Shown here piece after piece: positions 1 through 8,150 of a DNA stretch of 30,299 nt (position 1 is the first letter of the stretch; the number at the start of each line of letters is the position of its first letter). This stretch comes from CAYONM01 sp964405325 (GTDB lineage Bacteria; Planctomycetota; UBA11346). The position numbers were made by a program, and so were the translations under genes. Under the pieces are notes generated by a model. That model did not search any database. It saw nothing but the letters and a program-made list of their open reading frames with translations, and was not told the DNA's origin. Location: positions 1 through 30,299 of the forward strand of contig CAYONM010000019.1 of assembly GCA_964405325.1 (NCBI GenBank), in the 5' to 3' direction.

Positions 1-1068
1 CCTCGGTTCCGATGCGTCGCCGTGTTGCTGACCATCGCGCTGCTGCCGGCAGCAGAAACCTGGGATCCGCAGCAGCATCCTGCCGCCTTGTCGCGGGTGG
101 TGACCTCGTTTACCCGGCCGCGGTATCTGATGGACCTGGCGGCGGAATATCAGGCACGGATCGAGTCGCTGAGCGTGGATGATGGCGATGCCATTCCGGC
201 CGATACCGCCGTCGTCCAGTTGGATGCCACCATGGCGCGCCTGCAGCGGGATAGCGCCACCGCAGCCCTGGCCAGCAGTCGCCTTGCCCTGCAGCAGGTC
301 CAGGCCGGCATCGATCTGGCCGCGCGTGAACAGGCTTATCGTCTATCGGAGCGACGACGTATTCAGGGTTTGGCTAGGCAAGGTCGGGCACCTGAGCAGG
401 AATTGGATCAGGCGGTGTTCCAGGAGGATCGAGCCGGCTTGTTGTTGACCGAAGTCCAGGCGCGCCTGGCTGCGGCGCAGGTCGCCGTGACCCAGGCGGA
501 GGTCGCTCTGACCCAGGCTGAGGAGGTGCTGCGCCGGCATGTGCTGCATGCCCCGGCCGGTTGGACGGTCGTGCAACGGCTGCAGCAACCCGGCAGCCTA
601 GTGTCGCCCGGGCAGCCGATCCTGCAGTTGGCTGATACTCGCATCCTGGTGGTGCCGGTAGCCCTGAGCGACCGCGAGTTGCGGGCTCTACGGCAGCAGG
701 CGCCGGTTCTCCTGTCCTTCCCCCAGCACCATGCACCGGCAGCCGCGGCGCGGGTGGCGCGGGTGGCGGTCACCTTCGATGAGCGTAGTCGGAAACGGCA
801 GGTGGAATTGGAGTTGGTCGGAGCCGACGCGCCTGAGGCCAGCGGTGGCCTGGAGGTCCAGCTGACAATAGAAGTGCCCGATCCCGCTGGCGGCCTGCGG
901 ATTCCGCGCGCGGCCGTGGCAGTGGTGGGCGAGCAGCTTTTTGTCGAGTGCGACGACCAACAACGCCGTGCCGTCACCGTGATCCGCAACGAAGCGGAAT
1001 TCGTCGTGGTCAGCCCGGACAGCATTCCGGCCGGAGTCTCCGTTCTCTTGCCGGATGGTACTCAGTAG
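1..1068 (+). CDS. RND efflux periplasmic adaptor (HlyD/MFP family), 5' end outside window
   Basis: This is the membrane-fusion subunit that would link the downstream inner-membrane RND pump to the outer-membrane channel. The frame is open from base 1. The first residues (PRFRCVAVLLTIALLPAAE) look like the basic and hydrophobic parts of an export signal, so the true start is probably just upstream of the window; the first start codon inside is GTG at 22. Visible parts in order are a lipoyl-type half (IESLSVDDGDAIPADTAVVQLD), a long Ala/Gln/Leu-rich alpha hairpin, and the second lipoyl half (HAPAGWTVVQRLQQPGSLV, then GQPILQLAD). A beta-barrel and membrane-proximal region (IPRAAVAVVGEQLFVE) end the protein. 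The permease start follows after 51 bp on the same strand, so an operon is likely. The substrate cannot be told from sequence. Confidence 0.88.
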   Translation, partial: PRFRCVAVLLTIALLPAAETWDPQQHPAALSRVVTSFTRPRYLMDLAAEYQARIESLSVDDGDAIPADTAVVQLDATMARLQRDSATAALASSRLALQQVQAGIDLAAREQAYRLSERRRIQGLARQGRAPEQELDQAVFQEDRAGLLLTEVQARLAAAQVAVTQAEVALTQAEEVLRRHVLHAPAGWTVVQRLQQPGSLVSPGQPILQLADTRILVVPVALSDRELRALRQQAPVLLSFPQHHAPAAAARVARVAVTFDERSRKRQVELELVGADAPEASGGLEVQLTIEVPDPAGGLRIPRAAVAVVGEQLFVECDDQQRRAVTVIRNEAEFVVVSPDSIPAGVSVLLPDGTQ

Positions 1069-1119
1069 CGAATCCGGACTACTGTACGCGATACGTTTAT
1101 CGCAGCTGGAGTGTCTTTC

Positions 1120-4100
1120 ATGCGTGGCCTGATAAAATTCGCGCTCGGCAAGACGGTCTTTCTCAATATCGTCTTTATCGGCGTTGTCGTTTACGGCTTG
1201 TGGGCTTTGTTCTATCGGATGCCGGTGGACCGCTATCCGAATATCCAGTTCGGCGAGGTGGTGATCAATACCGCTTATCCCGGTGCCAGCGCCGAGGATG
1301 TGGAAAAACTCGTGACTCAGGAGATCGAGGACTCCCTGCGGGGTATGGCCGATGTTGACTACGTGCGTTCCACTTCGCGGGGTGGATTGAGTATCGTCAA
1401 GGTCAAGCTGGTCGACGATACCGACTACGACACCCTGATCCGCGAGGTCAAAGTGCGGGTCGCCAGCGTGCAGAACCGCCTGCCGACCCTGGACGGCAAG
1501 ATTCTGGCGCCGACGGTGACCGAGATCGATGTCGATGAATGGCTGCCGGTGATCCAGGTCAACCTGATCGGTGCTGATCCCGCTCATCCCTTGGATATCC
1601 GGGCCCTGACGCTGTTGGCCAAGGAAATGCAGACCCGTCTGGAGACCATCGACGGTATCAAGAAAGTGCCGCTCCTGGGTGACCGTTCGCAACAGTTTTC
1701 CGTCGCCATCGATCCCGATCTCCTGCAACGGCACGGCGTGACCTTTGCCGAGGTGGCGCAGGCGCTGCGCGACAGCGGTAACAGCCTGCCGGCCGGGACC
1801 CTGGCCACCGACAACGGCGAGCGGCTGATCCGGCTCGATACCCGCTATCGCAGCCGTGACGACCTGCTGCAGGTGGTGGTGAAACGCGATGGCGATGGCA
1901 ATTTCCTGACCGTCGGCGATTTGCTCGATCACGTCGCCACCGGCGTGCGCGACGTCAAGGATTCCGTGATCTCGCATGTGGACGGCCAGGACGCGGTCAG
2001 CTGCAAGGTGATCAAGGTTGCCTCGGCGGACTCACGTCGAATCAAGGCGGCGGTAGAAGAGGAGGTCGCTTCGTTCATGAAAGCCCACGCCGATGATGGC
2101 GTGGCGGTGGTCTATTCCACCGATTCCACCATCCAGATCGACGATTCCATCGGTGTGCTGATGGTCAGCCTGCTTTTTGGTGGCGTGCTGGTGGGCTCGA
2201 CGCTGCTGATCTTTTTGAATTTCCGTGCCGGCGTGGTGACCGTCTGGGGCGTTACTTTTGCCTTTATCGGCTCGCTGGCCTGGTTCCAGTTGACTGGTAT
2301 TTCCTTGAACGAGGTGTCGCTGTTGGGTTTTGTGCTGGTGGTTGGCATTATCGTTGATGATGCGATCATCGTCTTGGAGAATATTCAACGGCATCGGGAG
2401 CAGGGCGAGGCTCTGGTGCCAGCGGTGGTGGAGGCGACCAGCGAGGTGTTCTGGCCGGTCTTTTCGGCCACTCTGACCAGTTGCGCCAGCTTTCTGCCGC
2501 TGTTGTTGATGACCGGTGCGGTTGGTGATTTTTTTGCGCTGATTCCGATTGCGGTCACCACGGCGTTGGCTTTTTCGCTGATCGAATGTCTGATCATGTT
2601 GCCGGGGCACGTGGTCGATTTGGAAAGAGTCATCGGGCCAGCAAAGCTCAAAAACCAGACGGCGACCACCGCCATGTTGGACGAACGGGCTTTTACGGGA
2701 CGTCCTGGATTTATCGGCCGTCTGCACCGGCTGTATGACCGTCTGCTGAAGTGGAACCTCAGCCATCCCTTCCTGACGGTCTTGTTCGTGTTTGTGCTGT
2801 TCTGTGGTGCGATTGGCGTGCTGGTGCAAAGCAGCGTGGCCCCGCTGCATGGGCAGACGCCGCTACTGCGATTCAAATTTTTTCCCGACGACACCACCCA
2901 GCTGGCGATTCGGGTCAACATGCCATCCGGGACACCTTTGCCGGAGACCGACCGGCTGGTCCGGGCCATTGCCGCCAATCTGATGCAGCGCGGTCCGGGG
3001 GTGGTGACCACGGTCTCGTCCTTTGCCGGGATGACGGTGAATACCGATTACGAACCGGAATTTGGCAACCAGAGTGGCGTTCTGGTGGCGCAGGTGGCGT
3101 CGGCCGGTCAGCGCACTTTTGCTGGTGCTGGCGCCCTGATCAGCCAGTTACGCAACGACTTTGCTGAGGACTTCGCTGATTCTGGCGCTCTGATCGAGGT
3201 GGAAGCGCAGCAGGGTGGGCCGCCCTCGGGTTTGCCGGTGAATGTCCGCATCACCGGCGTTGAGGAAACGGTGGTCCGGCAGCTGGCCGACGACCTGTTG
3301 GCATGGATGCAGCAGGAAGCCCGCTATCAAGCGACCATCCCGGCGGGGAAACCAGTGCCGGAAGCCTATCGCGCGTATCAGGATCCAGACGATCCGCAGC
3401 AGCTGCAGAACCTGGCGCATCATCAGATCATGGCCCTGCAATACGGTGAGCAGGCCATCGCTGGCATTCAGGTGGTGGCCGGGCGCCTGGCTGGGGTCAC
3501 CACTCTGAAACACGATCAGGACCAGATCAAACACGTGGTAGCCTTCCGGCCGGACCAGGACGAGTTGGCGCAGATGGGCATCGGCGAGCTGAGAGTCTTC
3601 GATTATCTGGCCGGCGCCTTCGACGGCGCCTATGTCGGTGATTATCGTCGCAGCGACAAGGATATTCCGGTCCGCTTGACCTTTCCTGCAGCGATCACCC
3701 GCGATCCGGTCCGTATCTTGAATCTGCCGATTGTCGATGACGCCGCCGGTCGAGTGATCCGTTTTGCCGATGTCGGTGGCATCAGTACCCACACCGAGCC
3801 GGCGGCGCTGGTGCGGCGGGATTTCCAGCGCACGGTTACCATTACCGGTGATCTTGCAGAGGAGGCTACTCTGGCGGCAGGAAACGTGGTTGACATTGTC
3901 AGGAAGTGGTACGCCGAACATCTGGAGCGTTATCCCGGTGCGACCATCGCTTTCGGCGGCGAGGCCGAATCGACCAGCAAGAGCTATACCTCTTTGTATC
4001 TGGCCATGTTCTTGGCGGTGTTCCTGATTTATCTGATCCTGGCGACCCAGTTCAATTCATACGGGCAGCCGTTGCTGATCATGTCCAATATCGTGTTCAG

Positions 4101-4614
4101 TTTCACCGGTGTGATCTTGGTGATGGGTGGGACTGGTGCCCTGTTGATGCTCATCCCCGAAGGCTGGGTGCAGCCAGAACGGACTTGGTTCACTGTCGAC
4201 AGCTTCATTGCCATTATCGGATTGACCGGTCTGGTAGTGAATGACGCCATCGTGTTGATCGATTTCATCAACCAGCGTCTGCGCGATGGCCTGCCGTTAC
4301 GGCAGGCACTGCTGATGGCCGGACATCAGCGCATGCGGCCGATCTTCATGACCACCATCACCACCATCGCCGGTCTGCTGCCGATGGCTGTCGGCCTGCC
4401 GCGTTTCAGCATCACTTGGACGCCCTTTGCGACCTGTTTCGTTTCGGGCCTGTTCATGAGTACCGCCATGACTCTTTTGGTGGTGCCCGTGTTGTTCGAG
4501 TTGTACGCCAAGCATTTTCTGCATTTGTTCGGCGTGCATGTCTACCACGACGAATCCGCCACATGGCCGCGTCGTTCGCGATCGTACGAGGAGCCGGCCG
4601 AGGCGGATGCCTGA
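1120..4614 (+). CDS. RND efflux transporter permease (HAE/AcrB-like)
   Basis: Proton-driven inner-membrane pump of the RND superfamily, 1164 residues, somewhat longer than the usual 1020-1050. I chose ATG 1120 because GGAG (1108-1111) lies 8 nt upstream; a GTG at 1111 in the same frame is less well placed. A first membrane helix (about residues 9-30) is followed by a porter domain containing YPGASAEDVEKLVTQEIED. A helix cluster follows at about 340-500, with the proton-relay pair D413-D414 in GIIVDDAIIVLEN. After a second periplasmic domain comes the C-terminal helix cluster with GLVVNDAIVLIDF (D1042). The extra length lies in the second periplasmic half (roughly 740-830). It is flanked by its adaptor and outer-membrane partner, which supports a complete tripartite pump. 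Drug, lipid or metal specificity is not assignable. Confidence 0.95.
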   Translation: MRGLIKFALGKTVFLNIVFIGVVVYGLWALFYRMPVDRYPNIQFGEVVINTAYPGASAEDVEKLVTQEIEDSLRGMADVDYVRSTSRGGLSIVKVKLVDDTDYDTLIREVKVRVASVQNRLPTLDGKILAPTVTEIDVDEWLPVIQVNLIGADPAHPLDIRALTLLAKEMQTRLETIDGIKKVPLLGDRSQQFSVAIDPDLLQRHGVTFAEVAQALRDSGNSLPAGTLATDNGERLIRLDTRYRSRDDLLQVVVKRDGDGNFLTVGDLLDHVATGVRDVKDSVISHVDGQDAVSCKVIKVASADSRRIKAAVEEEVASFMKAHADDGVAVVYSTDSTIQIDDSIGVLMVSLLFGGVLVGSTLLIFLNFRAGVVTVWGVTFAFIGSLAWFQLTGISLNEVSLLGFVLVVGIIVDDAIIVLENIQRHREQGEALVPAVVEATSEVFWPVFSATLTSCASFLPLLLMTGAVGDFFALIPIAVTTALAFSLIECLIMLPGHVVDLERVIGPAKLKNQTATTAMLDERAFTGRPGFIGRLHRLYDRLLKWNLSHPFLTVLFVFVLFCGAIGVLVQSSVAPLHGQTPLLRFKFFPDDTTQLAIRVNMPSGTPLPETDRLVRAIAANLMQRGPGVVTTVSSFAGMTVNTDYEPEFGNQSGVLVAQVASAGQRTFAGAGALISQLRNDFAEDFADSGALIEVEAQQGGPPSGLPVNVRITGVEETVVRQLADDLLAWMQQEARYQATIPAGKPVPEAYRAYQDPDDPQQLQNLAHHQIMALQYGEQAIAGIQVVAGRLAGVTTLKHDQDQIKHVVAFRPDQDELAQMGIGELRVFDYLAGAFDGAYVGDYRRSDKDIPVRLTFPAAITRDPVRILNLPIVDDAAGRVIRFADVGGISTHTEPAALVRRDFQRTVTITGDLAEEATLAAGNVVDIVRKWYAEHLERYPGATIAFGGEAESTSKSYTSLYLAMFLAVFLIYLILATQFNSYGQPLLIMSNIVFSFTGVILVMGGTGALLMLIPEGWVQPERTWFTVDSFIAIIGLTGLVVNDAIVLIDFINQRLRDGLPLRQALLMAGHQRMRPIFMTTITTIAGLLPMAVGLPRFSITWTPFATCFVSGLFMSTAMTLLVVPVLFELYAKHFLHLFGVHVYHDESATWPRRSRSYEEPAEADA

Positions 4615-4690
4615 ACCTTTGGCCGAAAAAAAACAGACTCCGCCTTGCCCGCCTGCCCGTCTCACCATAAGCCAGCACCAAGGAAGCGCT

Positions 4691-6187
4691 ATGACCGTCC
4701 GAACCATCGCCAGCACCAGCCTCTGCCTGCTTGCCACCATGCTCGCGGCAGAGGATGCCGCTGCACCAGTCAATGCCGAGCCGGCTGAGGAAGCCACGCC
4801 AGCCGAGCAGAGCGCGTTGGATCCTGCGGCCACGGCCATGCCCGAGGAAGCGACTGCTCCCGGCGTCGCCGCTGATGATGAAGCCGCTGCCGCTGGCCCG
4901 GCCGAGCCGCCACCTATTCAGGCGCGCCTGCTGGCTACCGAAGCCCTGGATCCGACCACAGGTGAAGCCGATGGCGAGCAGCAGTTCGACCGCGAACAGG
5001 CGGTGGCGTGGGCTTTGGCCCATGCCCGCGAAGCGGTCGCTGCCGAACACGAACTGGAAGCAGCACGCAGCCAGGCAGCCAGCCGTCTGGCCTTCGCCCG
5101 ACCCCAGGCCGAGGCGCTGGCTTCGGTCTATTTCGTCAAGGACAATAGGAATCAGCTGGCCAAGCTGTACGCGCCGGACGAGAAGAATGAGCTGTACCGG
5201 GGAGCGGTTGGCGTGCGGCAGTTTCTGTACGGCTTTGGCAGCCGCTCGGCGGCTAAGCAGCGGGGCCGGGGTGACATCGCCCAGGCGGACGCCAACAAGC
5301 AGCTGACCGATCGCGAACTGGCCTACCAGACTCGCTTCGCGGTCGGCAGTGTTTGGCATGCCCGCCAGCGGGTCGCCATCGCCAGGGCGCGTCTGGAACT
5401 GCGGACCAAAGAACACCAGGATGCGAGTCAGCTGTACCAGGCTGGTCGCATCGCCTCCATCGATGTGCGTCAGGCCGAAGTCTCCCGCATCCAGGCTGCC
5501 GATGGCCTGTCGGTCGAGCGGGTCAACCTGGCCACGGTCACAGACGACTTGGCCTTGTTGTTGAATTTGCCGCCGGATGCCTTCACCGTCAGCGGTGAAT
5601 TGCAGCGGGTGCCAGATTTCGCCGAGCTGGAAGCGGCCATCGCCGAAGCCGTCGAACAGGGGAATACCGAAACCGCTGTGGTCGACTCGGTCATCCTGTC
5701 TCAGGAGGGCGTGATCCGGGCGTTGTCGGCGGCCGATCTGCCGCAGTTCTTTGTCGCTGGCGACTACAACCTGACGACCGGCGAGCTGGACGACATCGAC
5801 GAACAGACCAGCGGTTGGGGCGTCGGCCTGGAAGCCGTGTGGACCTTCGACGGTGGCGGTCGGATCAACCAGCGCGCTCAGGCGCGCAGTCAGATGGCGG
5901 CCTTTGCTGAGCGTCGCCAACTGAGTCTGGACCGGATCCGCACCGAATTCGAAAAGTTGCAGACCAGCCGCGAAAGCTTTGCCGCCCGCATCACCGAACA
6001 GACCGAAGCCGTCCGTCTGGCCGAGCAGAACTACACCGACACGGTCGAGCTCTACCGCGCCGGCCGCGTCACCCTGACCCGCATCACGGAGGCCAACCTC
6101 TCCCTGGTCGAGGCCCGCTTCCGCCTGGCCGACCTGATCTTTGCGGAAAACATCGTCGCCTACCGGATGCGGCGTCTGGCAGAGTAG
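4691..6187 (+). CDS. TolC-family outer membrane efflux channel
   Basis: Outer-membrane exit duct of the tripartite pump, 498 residues. ATG 4691 is preceded by AAGGA at about 4680-4684. It opens a signal peptide (MTVRTIASTSLCLLATMLAAE); the open frame extends upstream to 4538, but that part overlaps the permease gene and is not signal-like. After the signal comes an unusual Ala/Glu/Pro-rich, probably disordered linker of about 75 residues. The two TolC repeats follow, with the characteristic pattern LYQAGRIASIDVRQAEVSRI in the first and LYRAGRVTLTRITEANLSLV in the second. Long amphipathic helices between them fit the alpha-barrel. The gap to the permease is 76 bp. The low-complexity linker is the only unusual part. 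Confidence 0.92.
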   Translation: MTVRTIASTSLCLLATMLAAEDAAAPVNAEPAEEATPAEQSALDPAATAMPEEATAPGVAADDEAAAAGPAEPPPIQARLLATEALDPTTGEADGEQQFDREQAVAWALAHAREAVAAEHELEAARSQAASRLAFARPQAEALASVYFVKDNRNQLAKLYAPDEKNELYRGAVGVRQFLYGFGSRSAAKQRGRGDIAQADANKQLTDRELAYQTRFAVGSVWHARQRVAIARARLELRTKEHQDASQLYQAGRIASIDVRQAEVSRIQAADGLSVERVNLATVTDDLALLLNLPPDAFTVSGELQRVPDFAELEAAIAEAVEQGNTETAVVDSVILSQEGVIRALSAADLPQFFVAGDYNLTTGELDDIDEQTSGWGVGLEAVWTFDGGGRINQRAQARSQMAAFAERRQLSLDRIRTEFEKLQTSRESFAARITEQTEAVRLAEQNYTDTVELYRAGRVTLTRITEANLSLVEARFRLADLIFAENIVAYRMRRLAE

Positions 6188-6283
6188 GGCCGCTGCGCCT
6201 GCTTGCTGTGCACCGGGTATGAAGATACTGCCAGTCGCAATGTCGCGTCTGGCGGTTTTGATCCGTGTCGCATCTGCTTCCCC

Positions 6284-6940
6284 ATGGTTTCATGGGTGTC
6301 TGATTTTCCTGATACCCTGGTTACTGCCGATGCGCGGTGGTTGGAGTTGGCACTGGCGTGTCGATCGTTTCCGATACCGGACTGAGGGCCAGCCGGCGAG
6401 GAGTTGTGCCGCCGCGCGTTGTGGTTGGGCGATACCGCTGCCGATTCGGTGCTGGTCCTGCTCTCCGGCGTGCACGGGGTGGAAACCCCGGTCGGCTGTG
6501 CCATCCAGGTGGACCTGCTGCTGGCCATGGCGAGAAGCGGCTGGCAAGCGCCGGCAGGACAGGCCCTGTTGCTGGTGCATCAGCTTTGTCCTTGGGGCTT
6601 TGCCTGGGACCGGCGATGTGATCAGGCGGGGGTGGATCTCAATCGCAACGGTGTGGATGTTACTCACCCCTTGCCGGTGAATGCGGACTATCGCCTGCTC
6701 CGCCCCTTGCTGCGCCAGGAGCACGCCGAGTTGCGACGGCAGGGTCTGGCCGAATATCGTGTGCGCCTGGGTGATCGCCGTGTCGACCTCAAGGAGGTGG
6801 ATGGGCATGTGCTGGTGATTGAAGTGAACGACAACCCCAGCATCGACGCCGGAGTCGAGGATCAGGTTCTGGGTGAGGAGCTGTATCGCCAGATCGTGGC
6901 GCAGCTGCTGAGTACGGTCCAGACGCGCGGGCGGAGTTGA
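6284..6940 (+). pseudogene. Broken chimera: M14/DUF2817-like peptidase start joined to RimK-like ATP-grasp tail, in-frame TGA
   Basis: One reading frame runs from ATG 6284 to 6940 except for a TGA at 6383-6385. Before the stop it reads WLELALACRSFPIPD, and directly after it GPAGEELCRRALWLGD, then LVLLSGVHGVE and FAWDRRCDQAGVDLNRN. These match the N-terminal half of DUF2817-type (M14-like) zinc carboxypeptidases: the HxxE zinc pair is present, but the third zinc ligand and the catalytic Glu are absent because the domain breaks off near VNADYRLLRPLL. The last 70 residues instead resemble the C-terminus of RimK-like ATP-grasp ligases (VDLKEVDGHVLVIEVNDNP, then SIDAGVEDQVLGEELY). Neither domain is complete, so the product should be inactive. 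An internal deletion that fused two former neighbours is the simplest reading. A later TTG start (6404) would give 178 residues. Confidence 0.6.
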
Positions 6941-6971
6941 GGCGGCTGCCGTCGGATTGCTCGTTCGCTGG

Positions 6972-8111
6972 TCACGGCCAGCGGGCCAGGGCTTGCTGGC
7001 ATTCGCTCAGGCTGGGGACCAGGGCCAGGCGGATGAAGCCGTCACCGCCGTCACCGAAGAAGCCGCCGGGGCTGATCACGATACCGGCTTCCAGGCAGCG
7101 GGTGGCGTACGCGTCGGCATCCTCGCCGGCCGGCAGACGGGCCCAGAGGTACAGGCCGGCATCGGCCGGCTGGACGCGCAGGCCGCGCGTTTCCAGACCG
7201 GTCACCAGCAGCTCGCGCTTGGCGGCAAAGGCCTGGCGGCGTACGGCCACATGCGCATCGTCGTTCCAGGCCTCGGTCGCTGCGGCTTCGACAAAGCTCG
7301 GCGAACCGACGCCCATGCAGGCGCGCCAGCGGCGGTAGCTGGCGATCAGTGCCGGATCGCCGGCGATGAAACCGGAGCGGTAGCCGGTCATGCCGCTACG
7401 TTTGGAGCAGCTCTGGAACACCAGGATGTGCTCCAGACCCGCCTGCAGCGCGCTGGGTGGCGGCGGGGTCTGGTCGTGAAACCACAGGTCGCTGTAGCAT
7501 TCGTCCGACGCCAGAACGATGTCGTATTCGCGGCAGATGGCAGCTTGCTTGTCGTAATAATCCAGATCGACGCAGGCGCCGGTGGGATTGTGCGGATAAT
7601 TCAGCCACACCAAGCCGCAGCGCTGTAGGGTTTCTTGTGGCAGCTTGGCCAGGTCCAGACGGAAGCCATCTTCTGCACGCAGCACCACCGCTTCGGCACG
7701 ACAGCCGGCGAACAAAGCGCCACTTTGGTATACCGGATAACCGGGACTGCCATACAGCACCGTGTTCTTGTCGCTGGTGGGATCCAACAGCGCCATGGCC
7801 AGGTGGAAAATGGCCTCCTTGCTACCGGCAGAGGGAAGAATATGCGTGGCGGGATCACAGCTGACGCCGAAGCGGCGTTGCAGATAATCTGCAGCGGCCT
7901 GGCGGAGGGCCGGGGTGCCGGCGACCGTGGGATACTGGCTGATGGCCGGGACCGCATCGCGCAGCGCCTGGGCGATGGCTGGTGGGGTCGGCTCGGTGGG
8001 ATCGCCGGTGCCGAAATCGAATAACGCGACGCCAGCCTCGCGCAGTGCGGCTTTGCGGGCTTGCAGTTCGGCCATGGGGTAGGGTCGTAGGGCGAGCAGA
8101 TCACGGTTCAT
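6972..8111 (-). CDS. Class I/II PLP aminotransferase (DapC/AspC-like)
   Basis: Cytosolic fold-type I aminotransferase, 379 residues. Family landmarks are clear: FGTGDPTEPTPP and YPTVAGTPALR near the N-terminus, NPTG at 175-178, D203/Y206 in ASDECYSD, the PLP-binding K237 in SCSKRSG, and R245 in TGYRSGF. The N-terminus MNRDLLALRPYPMAEL resembles succinyldiaminopimelate aminotransferases (DapC) of lysine and peptidoglycan synthesis, but LL-diaminopimelate or other amino-acid aminotransferases share this layout, so no symbol is given. ATG 8111 is preferred to a GTG at 8129; neither has a clear ribosome site. The gene lies 39 bp downstream of the large propeller gene on the same strand, so co-transcription is possible although no functional link is evident. 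Confidence 0.9.
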   Translation of the reverse strand: MNRDLLALRPYPMAELQARKAALREAGVALFDFGTGDPTEPTPPAIAQALRDAVPAISQYPTVAGTPALRQAAADYLQRRFGVSCDPATHILPSAGSKEAIFHLAMALLDPTSDKNTVLYGSPGYPVYQSGALFAGCRAEAVVLRAEDGFRLDLAKLPQETLQRCGLVWLNYPHNPTGACVDLDYYDKQAAICREYDIVLASDECYSDLWFHDQTPPPPSALQAGLEHILVFQSCSKRSGMTGYRSGFIAGDPALIASYRRWRACMGVGSPSFVEAAATEAWNDDAHVAVRRQAFAAKRELLVTGLETRGLRVQPADAGLYLWARLPAGEDADAYATRCLEAGIVISPGGFFGDGGDGFIRLALVPSLSECQQALARWP

Positions 8112-8150
8112 GGCGGCGACGGTTGTCACGGCCGAGGGCTGTCAAGGGCA

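Noticed and set aside
4454..5920. Minus-strand open frame of 488 codons opposite the TolC-like gene
   Set aside because: No motif or ribosome site; the plus strand encodes a clear TolC-family protein with a signal peptide.
6383..6385. TGA as selenocysteine or as a reassigned sense codon
   Set aside because: Other intact genes in the window end in TGA, the position is not a catalytic Cys in the family, and no selenocysteine insertion stem was evident after it. A mutation or base error is simpler.
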